This document shows, one piece after another, positions 57,263 to 64,000 of a DNA stretch of 64,000 nucleotides. Origin of the DNA: Methylococcaceae bacterium (GTDB lineage: Bacteria > Pseudomonadota > Gammaproteobacteria > Methylococcales > Methylomonadaceae). The notes beneath the pieces are model-generated. The model was given only the letters and a program-made list of their open reading frames with translations. It searched no databases and was not told the origin of the DNA. A program made the position numbers and the translations under genes. Positions within the stretch are counted from its first letter, which is position 1. Every line of letters starts with the position of its first letter. Location: the NCBI GenBank assembly GCA_016715325.1, contig JADKAL010000001.1:62001-126000 (forward strand), in the 5' to 3' direction.

Positions 57263-57706
57263 GTGAAAGGTTACAAGCATATATTGCTGGCGGTGGATTT
57301 TTTTGAATTAGCCCATACCGTATCGAGTAAAGCTAAATCGTTAGCGGAAATGTACAATGCAAAGCTTAGTTTGATTCATGTCGTGGATAACATGCCGGTA
57401 CCGGACATCGGTTATGGCTGGGATGCGTCTTTCGATGTCGATTTAACCAGTGAAATGATCGAAGCGGCAAAAAAACGTTTGAACGGCTTTGCCGGCAGTT
57501 TGGGTGTCGATGAAGCCGACGTTTGGGTCGAATTAGGAAGTCCTAAGTCGGAAATTACCCGCGTTGCGGAAGAAAATAACGTCGATTTAATCGTCGTAGG
57601 CTCGCACGGGCGTCATGGCTTGGCATTGATTTTAGGATCGACTGCGACGGGCGTTCTTCACCATGCAAAATGCGATGTCTTAGCGGTAAGATTAAAAGAC
57701 AAATAA
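57263..57706 (+). CDS. uspA: Universal stress protein UspA family
   Basis: A 147-residue protein starting GTG at 57263 with an excellent ribosome site (GAGGAGG). YKHILLAVDFFELAHTVSSK opens the Rossmann-like fold, and VVGSHGRHGLALILGSTATG is the ATP-binding G-x-x-G-x9-G-S/T motif. Stress-induced in most bacteria; exact role unknown. Next in line is a cold-shock-like/TM2 fusion gene. Confidence 0.93.
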   Translation: MKGYKHILLAVDFFELAHTVSSKAKSLAEMYNAKLSLIHVVDNMPVPDIGYGWDASFDVDLTSEMIEAAKKRLNGFAGSLGVDEADVWVELGSPKSEITRVAEENNVDLIVVGSHGRHGLALILGSTATGVLHHAKCDVLAVRLKDK

Positions 57707-57789
57707 TGCCCGTTTATTGAGAACGGGGTTTTAAATGCGAGAAGTGAGCTTGCGAGCCGGATTCCGCAAAAAATAATAAGGCGATAAAA

Positions 57790-58218
57790 GTGATAGGTGT
57801 TATAAAAAACTACGATCCCGATAACCAATCCGGGACTATTTTCAACGGGAAAGAGCAATTCAAATTCGATTTAAAAGACTGGATCGCCGGTGCGCCGCCG
57901 GAAGAAGGCGACCCTGTAAAATTCGATTTAAGAGGGGTTACGCCCTATAACATCAATCTCTATGCAGCAACGCTAGACAAAGGAGAAGCCGTTAAACGCA
58001 AATGGATAGCCTTACCGCTGGCTTTATTTTTCGGTTTGGTGGGTATTCACCGGTTTTATCTGGGCTATTATCGAATCGGCATCATACAGATTATTGTCAA
58101 TACCCTGCTATGGGTTGCAGGATTGCCGGGTTACGCGTTTCTTTGGGGCTTTGTTGAAGCGATACTGATTTTGGGTGGGCATCTCGATAAAGATGCACAA
58201 GGGCGTCCGTTGAAATAG
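57790..58218 (+). CDS. Cold-shock-like OB domain fused to TM2 membrane domain
   Basis: A 142-residue protein starting GTG at 57790. Residues 1-60 (GVIKNYDPDNQSGTIF, EEGDPVKFDLRGV) look like a divergent cold-shock/OB domain. Residues about 74-130 are the TM2 domain: ALFFGLVGIHRFYLGYYRIG, the H-R-F-Y-L-G signature and two membrane helices. The fusion would tether a nucleic-acid-binding-type domain to the inner membrane. Function unknown. It is convergent with cspA across a shared terminator. Confidence 0.82.
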   Translation: MIGVIKNYDPDNQSGTIFNGKEQFKFDLKDWIAGAPPEEGDPVKFDLRGVTPYNINLYAATLDKGEAVKRKWIALPLALFFGLVGIHRFYLGYYRIGIIQIIVNTLLWVAGLPGYAFLWGFVEAILILGGHLDKDAQGRPLK

Positions 58219-58252
58219 ATCCGGGCTTTTAGCTATAAATTGTTAAACGCAT

Positions 58253-58291
58253 AAAAAGGGCTTTATGAAATTTTCATAAAGCCCTTTTTTT
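58253..58291. terminator. Bidirectional terminator between the TM2 gene and cspA
   Basis: AAAGGGCTTTATGAAA (58255-58270) is followed at once by TTTTCATAAAGCCCTTT, a near-perfect 16-base stem with A and T runs on both sides. It can end transcripts from both directions. Confidence 0.9.
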
Positions 58292-58305
58292 AGCCGGGAT
58301 GCCGC

Positions 58306-58509
58306 TTATTTAGGTACAACATTCACTGCGGTTAAACCCTTTGGTCCTGATTCAATATCGAAATTGACGGACTGACCTTCATTCAAGGTTTTGAAACCTT
58401 TGCCTTGAATAACGGAATGATGGACGAAAACATCCTCTCCACCTTCAGCCGGGGCAATAAACCCAAAACCTTTGGTGTTGTTAAACCACTTTACAGTGCC
58501 TGTGGCCAT
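58306..58509 (-). CDS. cspA: Cold-shock protein
   Basis: A 67-residue CspA-family protein: [17 protein letters not shown] (RNP1), [10 protein letters not shown] (RNP2), ending LTAVNVVPK. It binds single-stranded nucleic acid and melts RNA structure. A strong ribosome site (TAGGAG) lies upstream on the minus strand. It shares a terminator with the TM2 fusion gene. Confidence 0.96.
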   Translation of the reverse strand: MATGTVKWFNNTKGFGFIAPAEGGEDVFVHHSVIQGKGFKTLNEGQSVNFDIESGPKGLTAVNVVPK

Positions 58510-58654
58510 ATCGAAAACTCCTAAATTAATAACTTACGGTTAACGCAGAACGACAACATTGATAACCGGGTAACCCTTGTTTAGCGGTCATACCTTCTCA
58601 ACATCCCATTTCTGGTCGGGCGCTATTGTACTGATATTTTTAGCTAGATGCTAT

Positions 58655-59065
58655 TTATTGAATGATTTTGTACAAACCGTCCAATACCAACGAATTCGGA
58701 CTGACGATTCCTATAACGGTTCGGTTTTCGATAACCGGTGCACGTACCAAATTGTAATCGGCAAATAAACGGGAACAATAGCGAATATCCATCTCGGGGT
58801 GTACGGAAATGACCGGTTTGCTCATGATTTCGTAAACATTAACGCGGTTCGGCGCGCGGTCTTTCGCCAATACATGACGGGCGATATCGCCGCTGGTGAT
58901 TAAGCCGTATTCATCGTTTTCATGGCGTTTGTTGACAACGAGGACGGCTGTTTTCAGCGATTTCATTTTTTTTAAGGCATCGTCCACGGTCGCAATGCCG
59001 TCAATCGTACCGAAATCGGTTTTCATGACATCCTTTACCCGGATGACTGTACGGTTTTCAATCAT
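58655..59065 (-). CDS. CBS-domain protein
   Basis: A 136-residue protein made of two CBS motifs: VKDVMKTDFGTIDGIATVDD with YGLITSGDIARHVL, and VYEIMSKPVISVHPEMDIRY with APVIENRTVIGIVSPNSLV. CBS pairs bind adenine nucleotides and act as energy sensors. Its ATG overlaps the stop of the PII-like gene (ATGA). It is the last gene of the DUF1538 operon and probably a regulatory part of it. Confidence 0.93.
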   Translation of the reverse strand: MIENRTVIRVKDVMKTDFGTIDGIATVDDALKKMKSLKTAVLVVNKRHENDEYGLITSGDIARHVLAKDRAPNRVNVYEIMSKPVISVHPEMDIRYCSRLFADYNLVRAPVIENRTVIGIVSPNSLVLDGLYKIIQ

Positions 59066-59412
59066 AATTTCTCCTCGAGTTCCTGTGTTAATTCTTCTAC
59101 TTGGTGTAACACGCCGATGGCGTCTTCGACATCGATTTGAAACGCTATGCCGGTACCCGGTTTACTGTCGAATTCGCCGGCTTTGGCAATGGTTTCCAGT
59201 ATGTGCCGGCTTAATCGTTCTTCAACCAGAAATAACAGAACATCGCGTTGCGTGTCCAAGGTCAAGCCGAAAAATGTTTTCGATTGTTTAATACCTTCGC
59301 CGCGGGCATGGTTAATAACAGTTGCCCCTTTCGCTCCGTTGGCGCGGGCGGCATCTAACAGTAAATCGGTTTTATCATCTTCGACGAAAGTAACAATTAG
59401 TTTGAAGTGCAT
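59062..59412 (-). CDS. PII-like regulatory protein
   Basis: The start is placed at MHFKLIVTFVEDDKTD (59412), inside a longer frame, 8 bases after the DUF1538 stop. The 116-residue protein has the PII fold order. A Lys-Ile/Leu-Ile/Val first strand comes first, then ARANGAKGATVINHARGEG (G-x-T-V-x-x-x-R-G-x-G), the T-loop region and RLSRHILETIAKAGEFDSKPGTGIAFQIDVE. The Tyr51 uridylylation site of GlnB is absent. It likely senses nucleotides and controls the adjacent membrane proteins. Confidence 0.88.
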   Translation of the reverse strand: MHFKLIVTFVEDDKTDLLLDAARANGAKGATVINHARGEGIKQSKTFFGLTLDTQRDVLLFLVEERLSRHILETIAKAGEFDSKPGTGIAFQIDVEDAIGVLHQVEELTQELEEKL

Positions 59413-59420
59413 GGTAAACC

Positions 59421-60200
59421 TTATTTTATTGGGGAAATGTTTTTTTGGTACAACCAATGTGCAATTTGCGCATAAGCCAGTACGGTAATGATGGGAAACA
59501 GGCTGGCAAAGGCAATTAAACCGAAGCCGTCCAAAACCGCATTACGGCCTGGAATGGCATGTGCAAGTCCCAGACCTAAAGCCGTCACTAGCGGCACCGT
59601 AACCATTGAGGTCGTTACGCCGCCGGTATCGTAAGCTAATCCGATGATCGAGCGCGGTGCGAAAAGCGTTTGTATCGTTACTATAAAATAACCGGCGACA
59701 ATAAAATAATAGAGTTCTAAGCCGGTTACAATTCGGAAAGTCCCCAGCGCCAGTCCTAAACTTACGCCGATTGCAACCGCAATCCGCAAGCCCCAAGGAC
59801 GGATGGTGCCGCCGGAAATAGCTTCCGCCTTAAGGGCGACTGCCAGCAGGGAAGGTTCGGCCAATGCCGTCGAAAAACCGATGCTGGCGGCAAAAATGTA
59901 AACCCAGCGATAGGTTTGCCAAGACGAAGAATGAAGGTCGGGGTCGATGTTGATAAATTCCGGTGCGGTCAATTGGGACGCCATTAAGCTACCTAATGGA
60001 AATAACGCTTTTTCAAGACCTTCCAGAAAAAACACAATACCCAATAGCACGAGTATAAAGCCGAAGAATGTCTTTTTGTAATGAGGTAAAGGCCTTCGGA
60101 TGACGAACAGTTGGAATCCGATTATGACCGAAGCGATCGGTAAAATATCGGTACAGGTTTCCGTGAGTTTCAATACAAAATGCTGAAGCCATTCGATCAT
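59421..60200 (-). CDS. DUF1538 membrane protein, second subunit
   Basis: A 259-residue protein with about seven membrane segments. IIGFQLFVIRRPLPHYKKTF, GFILVLLGIVFFLEGLEKAL and PLGSLM come first; later GLAYDTGGVTTSMVTVPLVT, ALGLGLAHAIPGRNAVLDGF and GLIAFASLFPIITVLAYA. It is homologous to the gene just upstream, with the same block order. It overlaps that gene by four bases. The two probably make a hetero-oligomeric transporter of unknown substrate. Confidence 0.9.
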   Translation of the reverse strand: MIEWLQHFVLKLTETCTDILPIASVIIGFQLFVIRRPLPHYKKTFFGFILVLLGIVFFLEGLEKALFPLGSLMASQLTAPEFINIDPDLHSSSWQTYRWVYIFAASIGFSTALAEPSLLAVALKAEAISGGTIRPWGLRIAVAIGVSLGLALGTFRIVTGLELYYFIVAGYFIVTIQTLFAPRSIIGLAYDTGGVTTSMVTVPLVTALGLGLAHAIPGRNAVLDGFGLIAFASLFPIITVLAYAQIAHWLYQKNISPIK

Positions 60201-60931
60201 ACCGCCATCCCGTAGGCCATAACAAAAATGGTGGGAGTTAAGGAGGCGAACACCACGAGTCCGAAACCGTCGGTCATCGGGTTTCGTCCTTTAATTGCTG
60301 TGGCAAGGCCTACCCCGAGCGCAGTTACCAATGGAACGGTAATCGTTGAGGTGGCGATGCCGCCCGCGTCGTAAGCAATGCCGACAATTTCCAGCGGGGC
60401 ATAGGGCGTTATTGCCGCTATGCAGCCGTAAGCTAAAAAAACCGGATAATAGACAGGCCAGCCTTTAAGAATCCTGAACACACCGACCATGATGGCAAAT
60501 CCTACCGATAACGCAATAGTCACTCTCAATCCTAACGCGTAATTTTCTCTTGCAGCTTGGGTTTGTTCAATAACCTTACCGGTGCTTGCGATATTAGCGG
60601 CTTTTTCGGCTACGGCCATGACCGCCGGTTCTGCAATGGAAGCGCTGAATCCTAAGCAAAAGGCAAAAGCCAATAACCAAAAAAGACTGCCTTTACGGGC
60701 AAAAGCATAAGCCATCGATTCACCGATCGGAAATAGACTAAGTTCAAGTCCGCGAATAAAGAAGGTTAAACCCAAAATAACAAACAAAGTCCCGGCAATC
60801 AAATTCGCAACTTCGGGTACCGGTTGTCGAATAACGAATACCTGAAAAATCAATACGACGGTAAGAATCGGGGCGAGATCGAGGAAACTACTGAATAATT
60901 GTTTGGCGAACGGCTTAATCAGTTTAAACAT
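60197..60931 (-). CDS. DUF1538 membrane protein, first subunit
   Basis: A 244-residue protein with VVLIFQVFVIRQPVPEVANL, FVILGLTFFIRGLELSLFPI, GIAYDAGGIATSTITVPLVT and GVGLATAIKGRNPMTDGFGL. These are the same blocks as in the downstream gene, so the pair arose by duplication. It is the first gene of the operon DUF1538-DUF1538-PII-CBS. No experimentally proven function for the family is known to me. Confidence 0.9.
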   Translation of the reverse strand: MFKLIKPFAKQLFSSFLDLAPILTVVLIFQVFVIRQPVPEVANLIAGTLFVILGLTFFIRGLELSLFPIGESMAYAFARKGSLFWLLAFAFCLGFSASIAEPAVMAVAEKAANIASTGKVIEQTQAARENYALGLRVTIALSVGFAIMVGVFRILKGWPVYYPVFLAYGCIAAITPYAPLEIVGIAYDAGGIATSTITVPLVTALGVGLATAIKGRNPMTDGFGLVVFASLTPTIFVMAYGMAV

Positions 60932-61068
60932 TTGACAATCTATGTGTCCGGTTAAGTTTTAACCTAATCAACCGCACATTAGGAGAAAAAGTTTTATGAC
61001 CGCGCTATACCGCGCAGTCAACTAAAGGTTTTAAAATGAGCAAGAAAAATTATTTGGTTCAGACGACC

Positions 61069-61740
61069 TTATACAAAGATGGAGTTCATAAATCCCGACA
61101 TATGACCCATTTCCTCAGCACAAACCGAATGTTCCATCAGATAATCGTGCCATTGAATGGAATAGCCCATTGCCGATAGCTTATCGAATGTCTTAGTGCC
61201 GGCTTCAATTGCGATAATCGCGTCGAGAATACCGTGCGCCATAAAAATCGGCGTAGACTTACCTGTTACCGAACCTTCCTCGCCGAGCTTGTCTATGGTC
61301 GGCATATAGGTGGAGAGCGCCATAATGCCCGCCAATTTGTCCGCATATCTCAGTCCCAAATGCAATGCGATTGCGCCGCCTTGGGAAAAACCGGCCAACA
61401 TAATATGCTGTGGAAGGATACCTTTCGCTCTTTCGGCTTCGATCAATTGATGAACCAGTTCGCCCGAGCGGTAAATCCCTTGAATGTCGACCTCATGGTT
61501 TTCAGGTGTGATATCGAGAATGTCGAACCATGCTCTCATGGACATTCCGTTATTGATTGTCACGGGCATGATAGGGGCATTTGGGAAAATGAAATGGATA
61601 TTCGATTCGGCTTCTAAATGCAAACTGGGCACGATACTTTCAAAGTCATGACCGTCCGCGCCAAGGCCGTGCAACCAAATGACCGAATATTTGTGGGTTG
61701 AGGAAGGGGCGATATTAATGGTGCTTAGTTCAGAGTGCAT
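61069..61740 (-). CDS. Carboxylesterase/phospholipase (alpha/beta hydrolase, EstB-like)
   Basis: The start is placed at MHSELSTINIAPSSTHKY (61740), because the longer frame runs back into the neighbouring gene. The 223-residue protein has VIWLHGLGADGHDFESIVP, HFIFPNAPIMPVTINNGMSM, LAGFSQGGAIALHLGLRYAD (nucleophile Ser in G-F-S-Q-G), ILDAIIAIEAG (acid) and a His near the C-terminus (MGHMSGF). It hydrolyses short esters or lysophospholipids, cytoplasmic. Confidence 0.92.
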   Translation of the reverse strand: MHSELSTINIAPSSTHKYSVIWLHGLGADGHDFESIVPSLHLEAESNIHFIFPNAPIMPVTINNGMSMRAWFDILDITPENHEVDIQGIYRSGELVHQLIEAERAKGILPQHIMLAGFSQGGAIALHLGLRYADKLAGIMALSTYMPTIDKLGEEGSVTGKSTPIFMAHGILDAIIAIEAGTKTFDKLSAMGYSIQWHDYLMEHSVCAEEMGHMSGFMNSIFV

Positions 61741-61781
61741 GTAATGTCCAGAGTGTTTTGTCTTTATGCTGGAATAATAGC

Positions 61782-62195
61782 TTATTTCCAAGGATTTCCG
61801 GCAAATTTCGGGAGTTCGGGATTCATGACGTCCCAATGTTGAGCTTCCGATACCCAAATATCTTTTTCAGGCTGGTATAGGGTTGGGTCGTCCAGCGTCA
61901 CCGCCGAAACCGGCCGAATATTGGTAAATCGGCTATTTCTGCCAAATAACGAGGTCCCGCATTCATGGCAAAAACCTCGGAACATAGTGTTTCCGCTGGC
62001 GGCTATGCTGGCAAACTCTTTGTAGTCGCCGGTTATTTTAAGCGCGGAAGCCGGTACGAAAAGCGCGGCGAAATAAGGCGCACCCACCGCTTTTTGACAA
62101 GTCCGGCAATGGCAATTCGCTGTCCACAGCGGTTCTGCCAAAATTTCGTACCTGACTTTACCGCATAAACAACCGCCCGTTATGGGGAGATTCAT
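61782..62195 (-). CDS. GFA/CENP-V-family zinc protein
   Basis: A 137-residue protein with GGCLCGKVRYEI, TANCHCRTCQKAVGAPYFAA and FRGFCHECGTSLF, the seven Cys of two zinc sites. It belongs to the family of glutathione-dependent formaldehyde-activating enzyme Gfa. Gfa itself has been questioned as an enzyme, so a formaldehyde role in this likely methylotroph is plausible but not shown. It precedes the esterase gene by 41 bases, same direction. Confidence 0.9.
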   Translation of the reverse strand: MNLPITGGCLCGKVRYEILAEPLWTANCHCRTCQKAVGAPYFAALFVPASALKITGDYKEFASIAASGNTMFRGFCHECGTSLFGRNSRFTNIRPVSAVTLDDPTLYQPEKDIWVSEAQHWDVMNPELPKFAGNPWK

Positions 62196-62290
62196 AGCTA
62201 TCCTTCTTAGATCGAACCCGATTTTTAGTCCTTGAGGTGTGGAAAAAAGTTCAAGCCGTCGTTTGGTATTGCAAAGAAAAATTCGGCGCT

Positions 62291-62393
62291 TGTTGATTAG
62301 GTTCTGTGAAGTATTAACACCGGTTAACCTTGAGTCAGTCGAAAGATGAAATTTGTTTAGATTTGTTCCTCATTTAAACGACCGAATCAATAG
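62291..62393 (+). repeat. Dispersed MITE-like repeat, strongly degenerate copy
   Basis: TTGATTAGGTTCTGTGAAGT, then CCTTGAGTCAGTCGAAAG and CATTTAAACGACCGAATCAA match the order and ends of the family. The middle is shortened and diverged. Confidence 0.6.
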
Positions 62394-62465
62394 ATTAGGC
62401 TTTCTCATTGCCGGAAAACCAAAGTGTATTGTAAACTGCCGAAACTCAAGCACTTTGCATCTATT

Positions 62466-63083
62466 ATGAAGCCCGACAGTACTGAAATCCAAAAGCGTTA
62501 CGACCGGCTTGCGCCTTTTTTCGATCTCATCGAAGCGCCGATGGAAGGTTTTTTTTTCAGGCCGTGGCGTAAAAAATTATGGAGCAGGGCAGAAGGCCAT
62601 CATATTTTGGAGGTCGGTGTCGGTACGGGCAAAAACTTTGATTACTATCCCAAAGATGCCAGAGTGACTGCAATCGATTTCAGTCCGCAAATGCTTAAAC
62701 AAGCCGAAAACAACAAGGCTAGAAAAAACATTAACGTCGATTTGGCTTTGATGGATGTGCAGTCCTTATGTTATGCCGATAACAGTTTCGATACCGTCAT
62801 CGGATCGTTCGTATTCTGTTCGGTACCCATGCCGGTCAAAGGCTTGAAAGAACTGCACCGCGTCTGTAAACCCGGCGGTAAAATTATTTTACTTGAGCAT
62901 GTCATCAGTGCGAAACCGGCTGTTGCAAAAATTATGGAAAGCCTAAATCCGGTCGTTCTCAAGTTGTTCGGTGCCAATATCAACCGCGATACCGTAAAAA
63001 ATGTAAAATTCGGCGGATTTTCAAGTGTCCGGCTTGATGAACGAAGCGGCGATATTCTTAAGTTGATAATAGCGAAAAAATGA
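62466..63083 (+). CDS. Class I SAM-dependent methyltransferase (PmtA/UbiE-like)
   Basis: The start is placed at MKPDSTEIQKRYDRLAPFFD (62466), inside a longer GTG-started frame. The 205-residue protein has ILEVGVGTGKNFDYYP (SAM motif I), VTAIDFSPQMLKQAE (motif post I), DNSFDTVIGSFVFCSVP and KPGGKIILLEHV. The FFDLIEAPMEGFFFRPWRKK start is that of phosphatidylethanolamine N-methyltransferase-like proteins. The substrate is not certain. Confidence 0.88.
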   Translation: MKPDSTEIQKRYDRLAPFFDLIEAPMEGFFFRPWRKKLWSRAEGHHILEVGVGTGKNFDYYPKDARVTAIDFSPQMLKQAENNKARKNINVDLALMDVQSLCYADNSFDTVIGSFVFCSVPMPVKGLKELHRVCKPGGKIILLEHVISAKPAVAKIMESLNPVVLKLFGANINRDTVKNVKFGGFSSVRLDERSGDILKLIIAKK

Positions 63084-63223
63084 AAATCGTTTCTGCACTA
63101 AACTTTGCATCACAGTGAAAAATCATTAAATATCAATAGTTAATAATGCCGTTGTAAAAAATCGCAAAGCTTATTCGACAAATTAGGTAGAATACAACCG
63201 ACATTATCGTTTTAACCTTATCT

Positions 63224-63829
63224 GTGAAATCACACATCGAAGATTTAGTCCAAACGCCTATTCCGACGCGCCACGGCGAATTTATACTACATTATTACGC
63301 CAACGATATCGACGGTAAGGAGCATATTGCGCTAGTAAAAGGCAACGTTGCCGGAAAGGAAAACGTCCCGGTGCGTATACATTCCGAATGTTTTACCGGC
63401 GATGTACTAGGCTCAAGACGTTGCGATTGCGGCGAACAGCTCGATATGGCCTTACAGCTCATTAGCGAATCGACTGCCGGTATATTGCTTTATCTGCGTC
63501 AGGAAGGCCGCGGAATAGGGCTGTTAAAAAAATTGCAAGCCTATAATTTGCAAGATCAAGGCTTGGATACCGTAGACGCAAACATCCATCTAGGCCATCT
63601 CGCCGACGAACGCGAATACGATGTCGCCGCCTTGATGCTGGAAGACTTGAAAGTTAAATCCATCCAGCTGATAACCAATAATCCGAAAAAAATAGACGCA
63701 TTAAAACAATTGGGTATTAATGTCGTCAAACGCATACCAATCGAGGTCGTCGCCCATAAAGATAATCTTGATTATTTAAAAACGAAAGCCAAAAAAATGG
63801 CGCACATGTTGTTTGAGCCGAAGAAATAA
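63224..63829 (+). CDS. ribA: GTP cyclohydrolase II
   Basis: A 201-residue enzyme, GTG start at 63224. VRIHSECFTGDVLGSRRCDC and CGEQLDMAL give the three zinc Cys; YLRQEGRGIGLLKKLQAYNL and TVDANIHLG follow, then ITNNPKKI. It opens GTP to start riboflavin synthesis. It is the stand-alone form without the RibB domain. It is the last gene of the window; 63830-64000 shows nothing recognisable. Confidence 0.97.
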   Translation: MKSHIEDLVQTPIPTRHGEFILHYYANDIDGKEHIALVKGNVAGKENVPVRIHSECFTGDVLGSRRCDCGEQLDMALQLISESTAGILLYLRQEGRGIGLLKKLQAYNLQDQGLDTVDANIHLGHLADEREYDVAALMLEDLKVKSIQLITNNPKKIDALKQLGINVVKRIPIEVVAHKDNLDYLKTKAKKMAHMLFEPKK

Positions 63830-64000
63830 AGCGTCAATTTTCTTAAGTTTCTCTTATATAAATAAATTTAATTGAGCAAATTAAATTTATTACAGTCATT
63901 AAGATAGGCGGTATCTAAAAATAATAGTCTTTCTAACATTCAACTGATTACTTATTGAAAGTGCCTTTTAACCAGTGGTTTGTTTATAGTAATGTTGGTT

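Overview
The window reads as chromosomal DNA of a gammaproteobacterium, most likely a methanotroph or close relative (Methylococcales-like). This is inference: no methane monooxygenase gene is present, but pqqA/pqqB (cofactor of methanol dehydrogenase), soxB, a membrane pyrophosphatase, duplicated DUF1538 genes and typical gammaproteobacterial LPS genes (lpxK, kdsB) occur together. Housekeeping genes are complete and of moderate GC. One block (about 4.35-11.27 kb) is clearly more AT-rich and foreign.

Layout. 1-3.9 kb: 5' end of pqqB, pqqA, a small membrane protein, moeB-like and the CIRCE-controlled groES-groEL operon. 4.35-11.36 kb: a roughly 6.9-kb island at the 3' end of a tRNA-Leu(CAG) gene. 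It is bounded by a direct copy of the tRNA 3' half and carries a third, inverted copy inside. It is built from two consecutive long inverted repeats, and holds a decayed tyrosine integrase, an unfamiliar 316-aa gene and a lipoprotein/MORN-repeat gene cut by an IS5-type element. 11.6-26.3 kb: rnr (frameshifted), a secreted repeat protein, a SIR2-like gene, ald, a phosphoesterase, a broken IS630 element, a fusA2-type EF-G, a HAD phosphatase, dnaB and alr. 26.4-35.5 kb: two secreted zinc metalloproteases flanking transporters and the exbB-exbD-lpxK-trm112-kdsB operon.

35.6-37.9 kb holds the most interesting system: a three-gene RiPP operon of the HvfABC/bufferin type. It encodes a secreted Cys-rich precursor with repeated (E/D)GxCG motifs, a DUF692 (MNIO) iron oxidase and a DUF2063 partner. 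A palindrome lies upstream of the precursor and a hairpin sits between precursor and oxidase. The precursor layout is distinctive and its product is unknown.

38-49.9 kb: nth, rnfB-like, an autoinhibited Fic protein with repeated upstream motifs, metG, mrp, an unknown zinc-ribbon protein, small ORFs, an Hcp-like pseudogene, a 26-bp palindrome resembling an FNR/CRP-family site with no obvious gene, hslR, ispH and rraA. 49.9-64 kb: hppA, soxB, a GT39-type glycosyltransferase with a PAP2 phosphatase, uspA, a cold-shock-like/TM2 fusion, cspA, a DUF1538-DUF1538-PII-CBS operon, an esterase, a GFA-family protein, a methyltransferase and ribA.

A dispersed MITE-like repeat of about 118 bp (ends CTATTGATTCGGCC) recurs in at least eight intergenic positions, several degenerate or partial. 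Several genes (integrase, lipoprotein, rnr, IS630 transposase) carry small indels; some may be sequence errors, others genuine decay.
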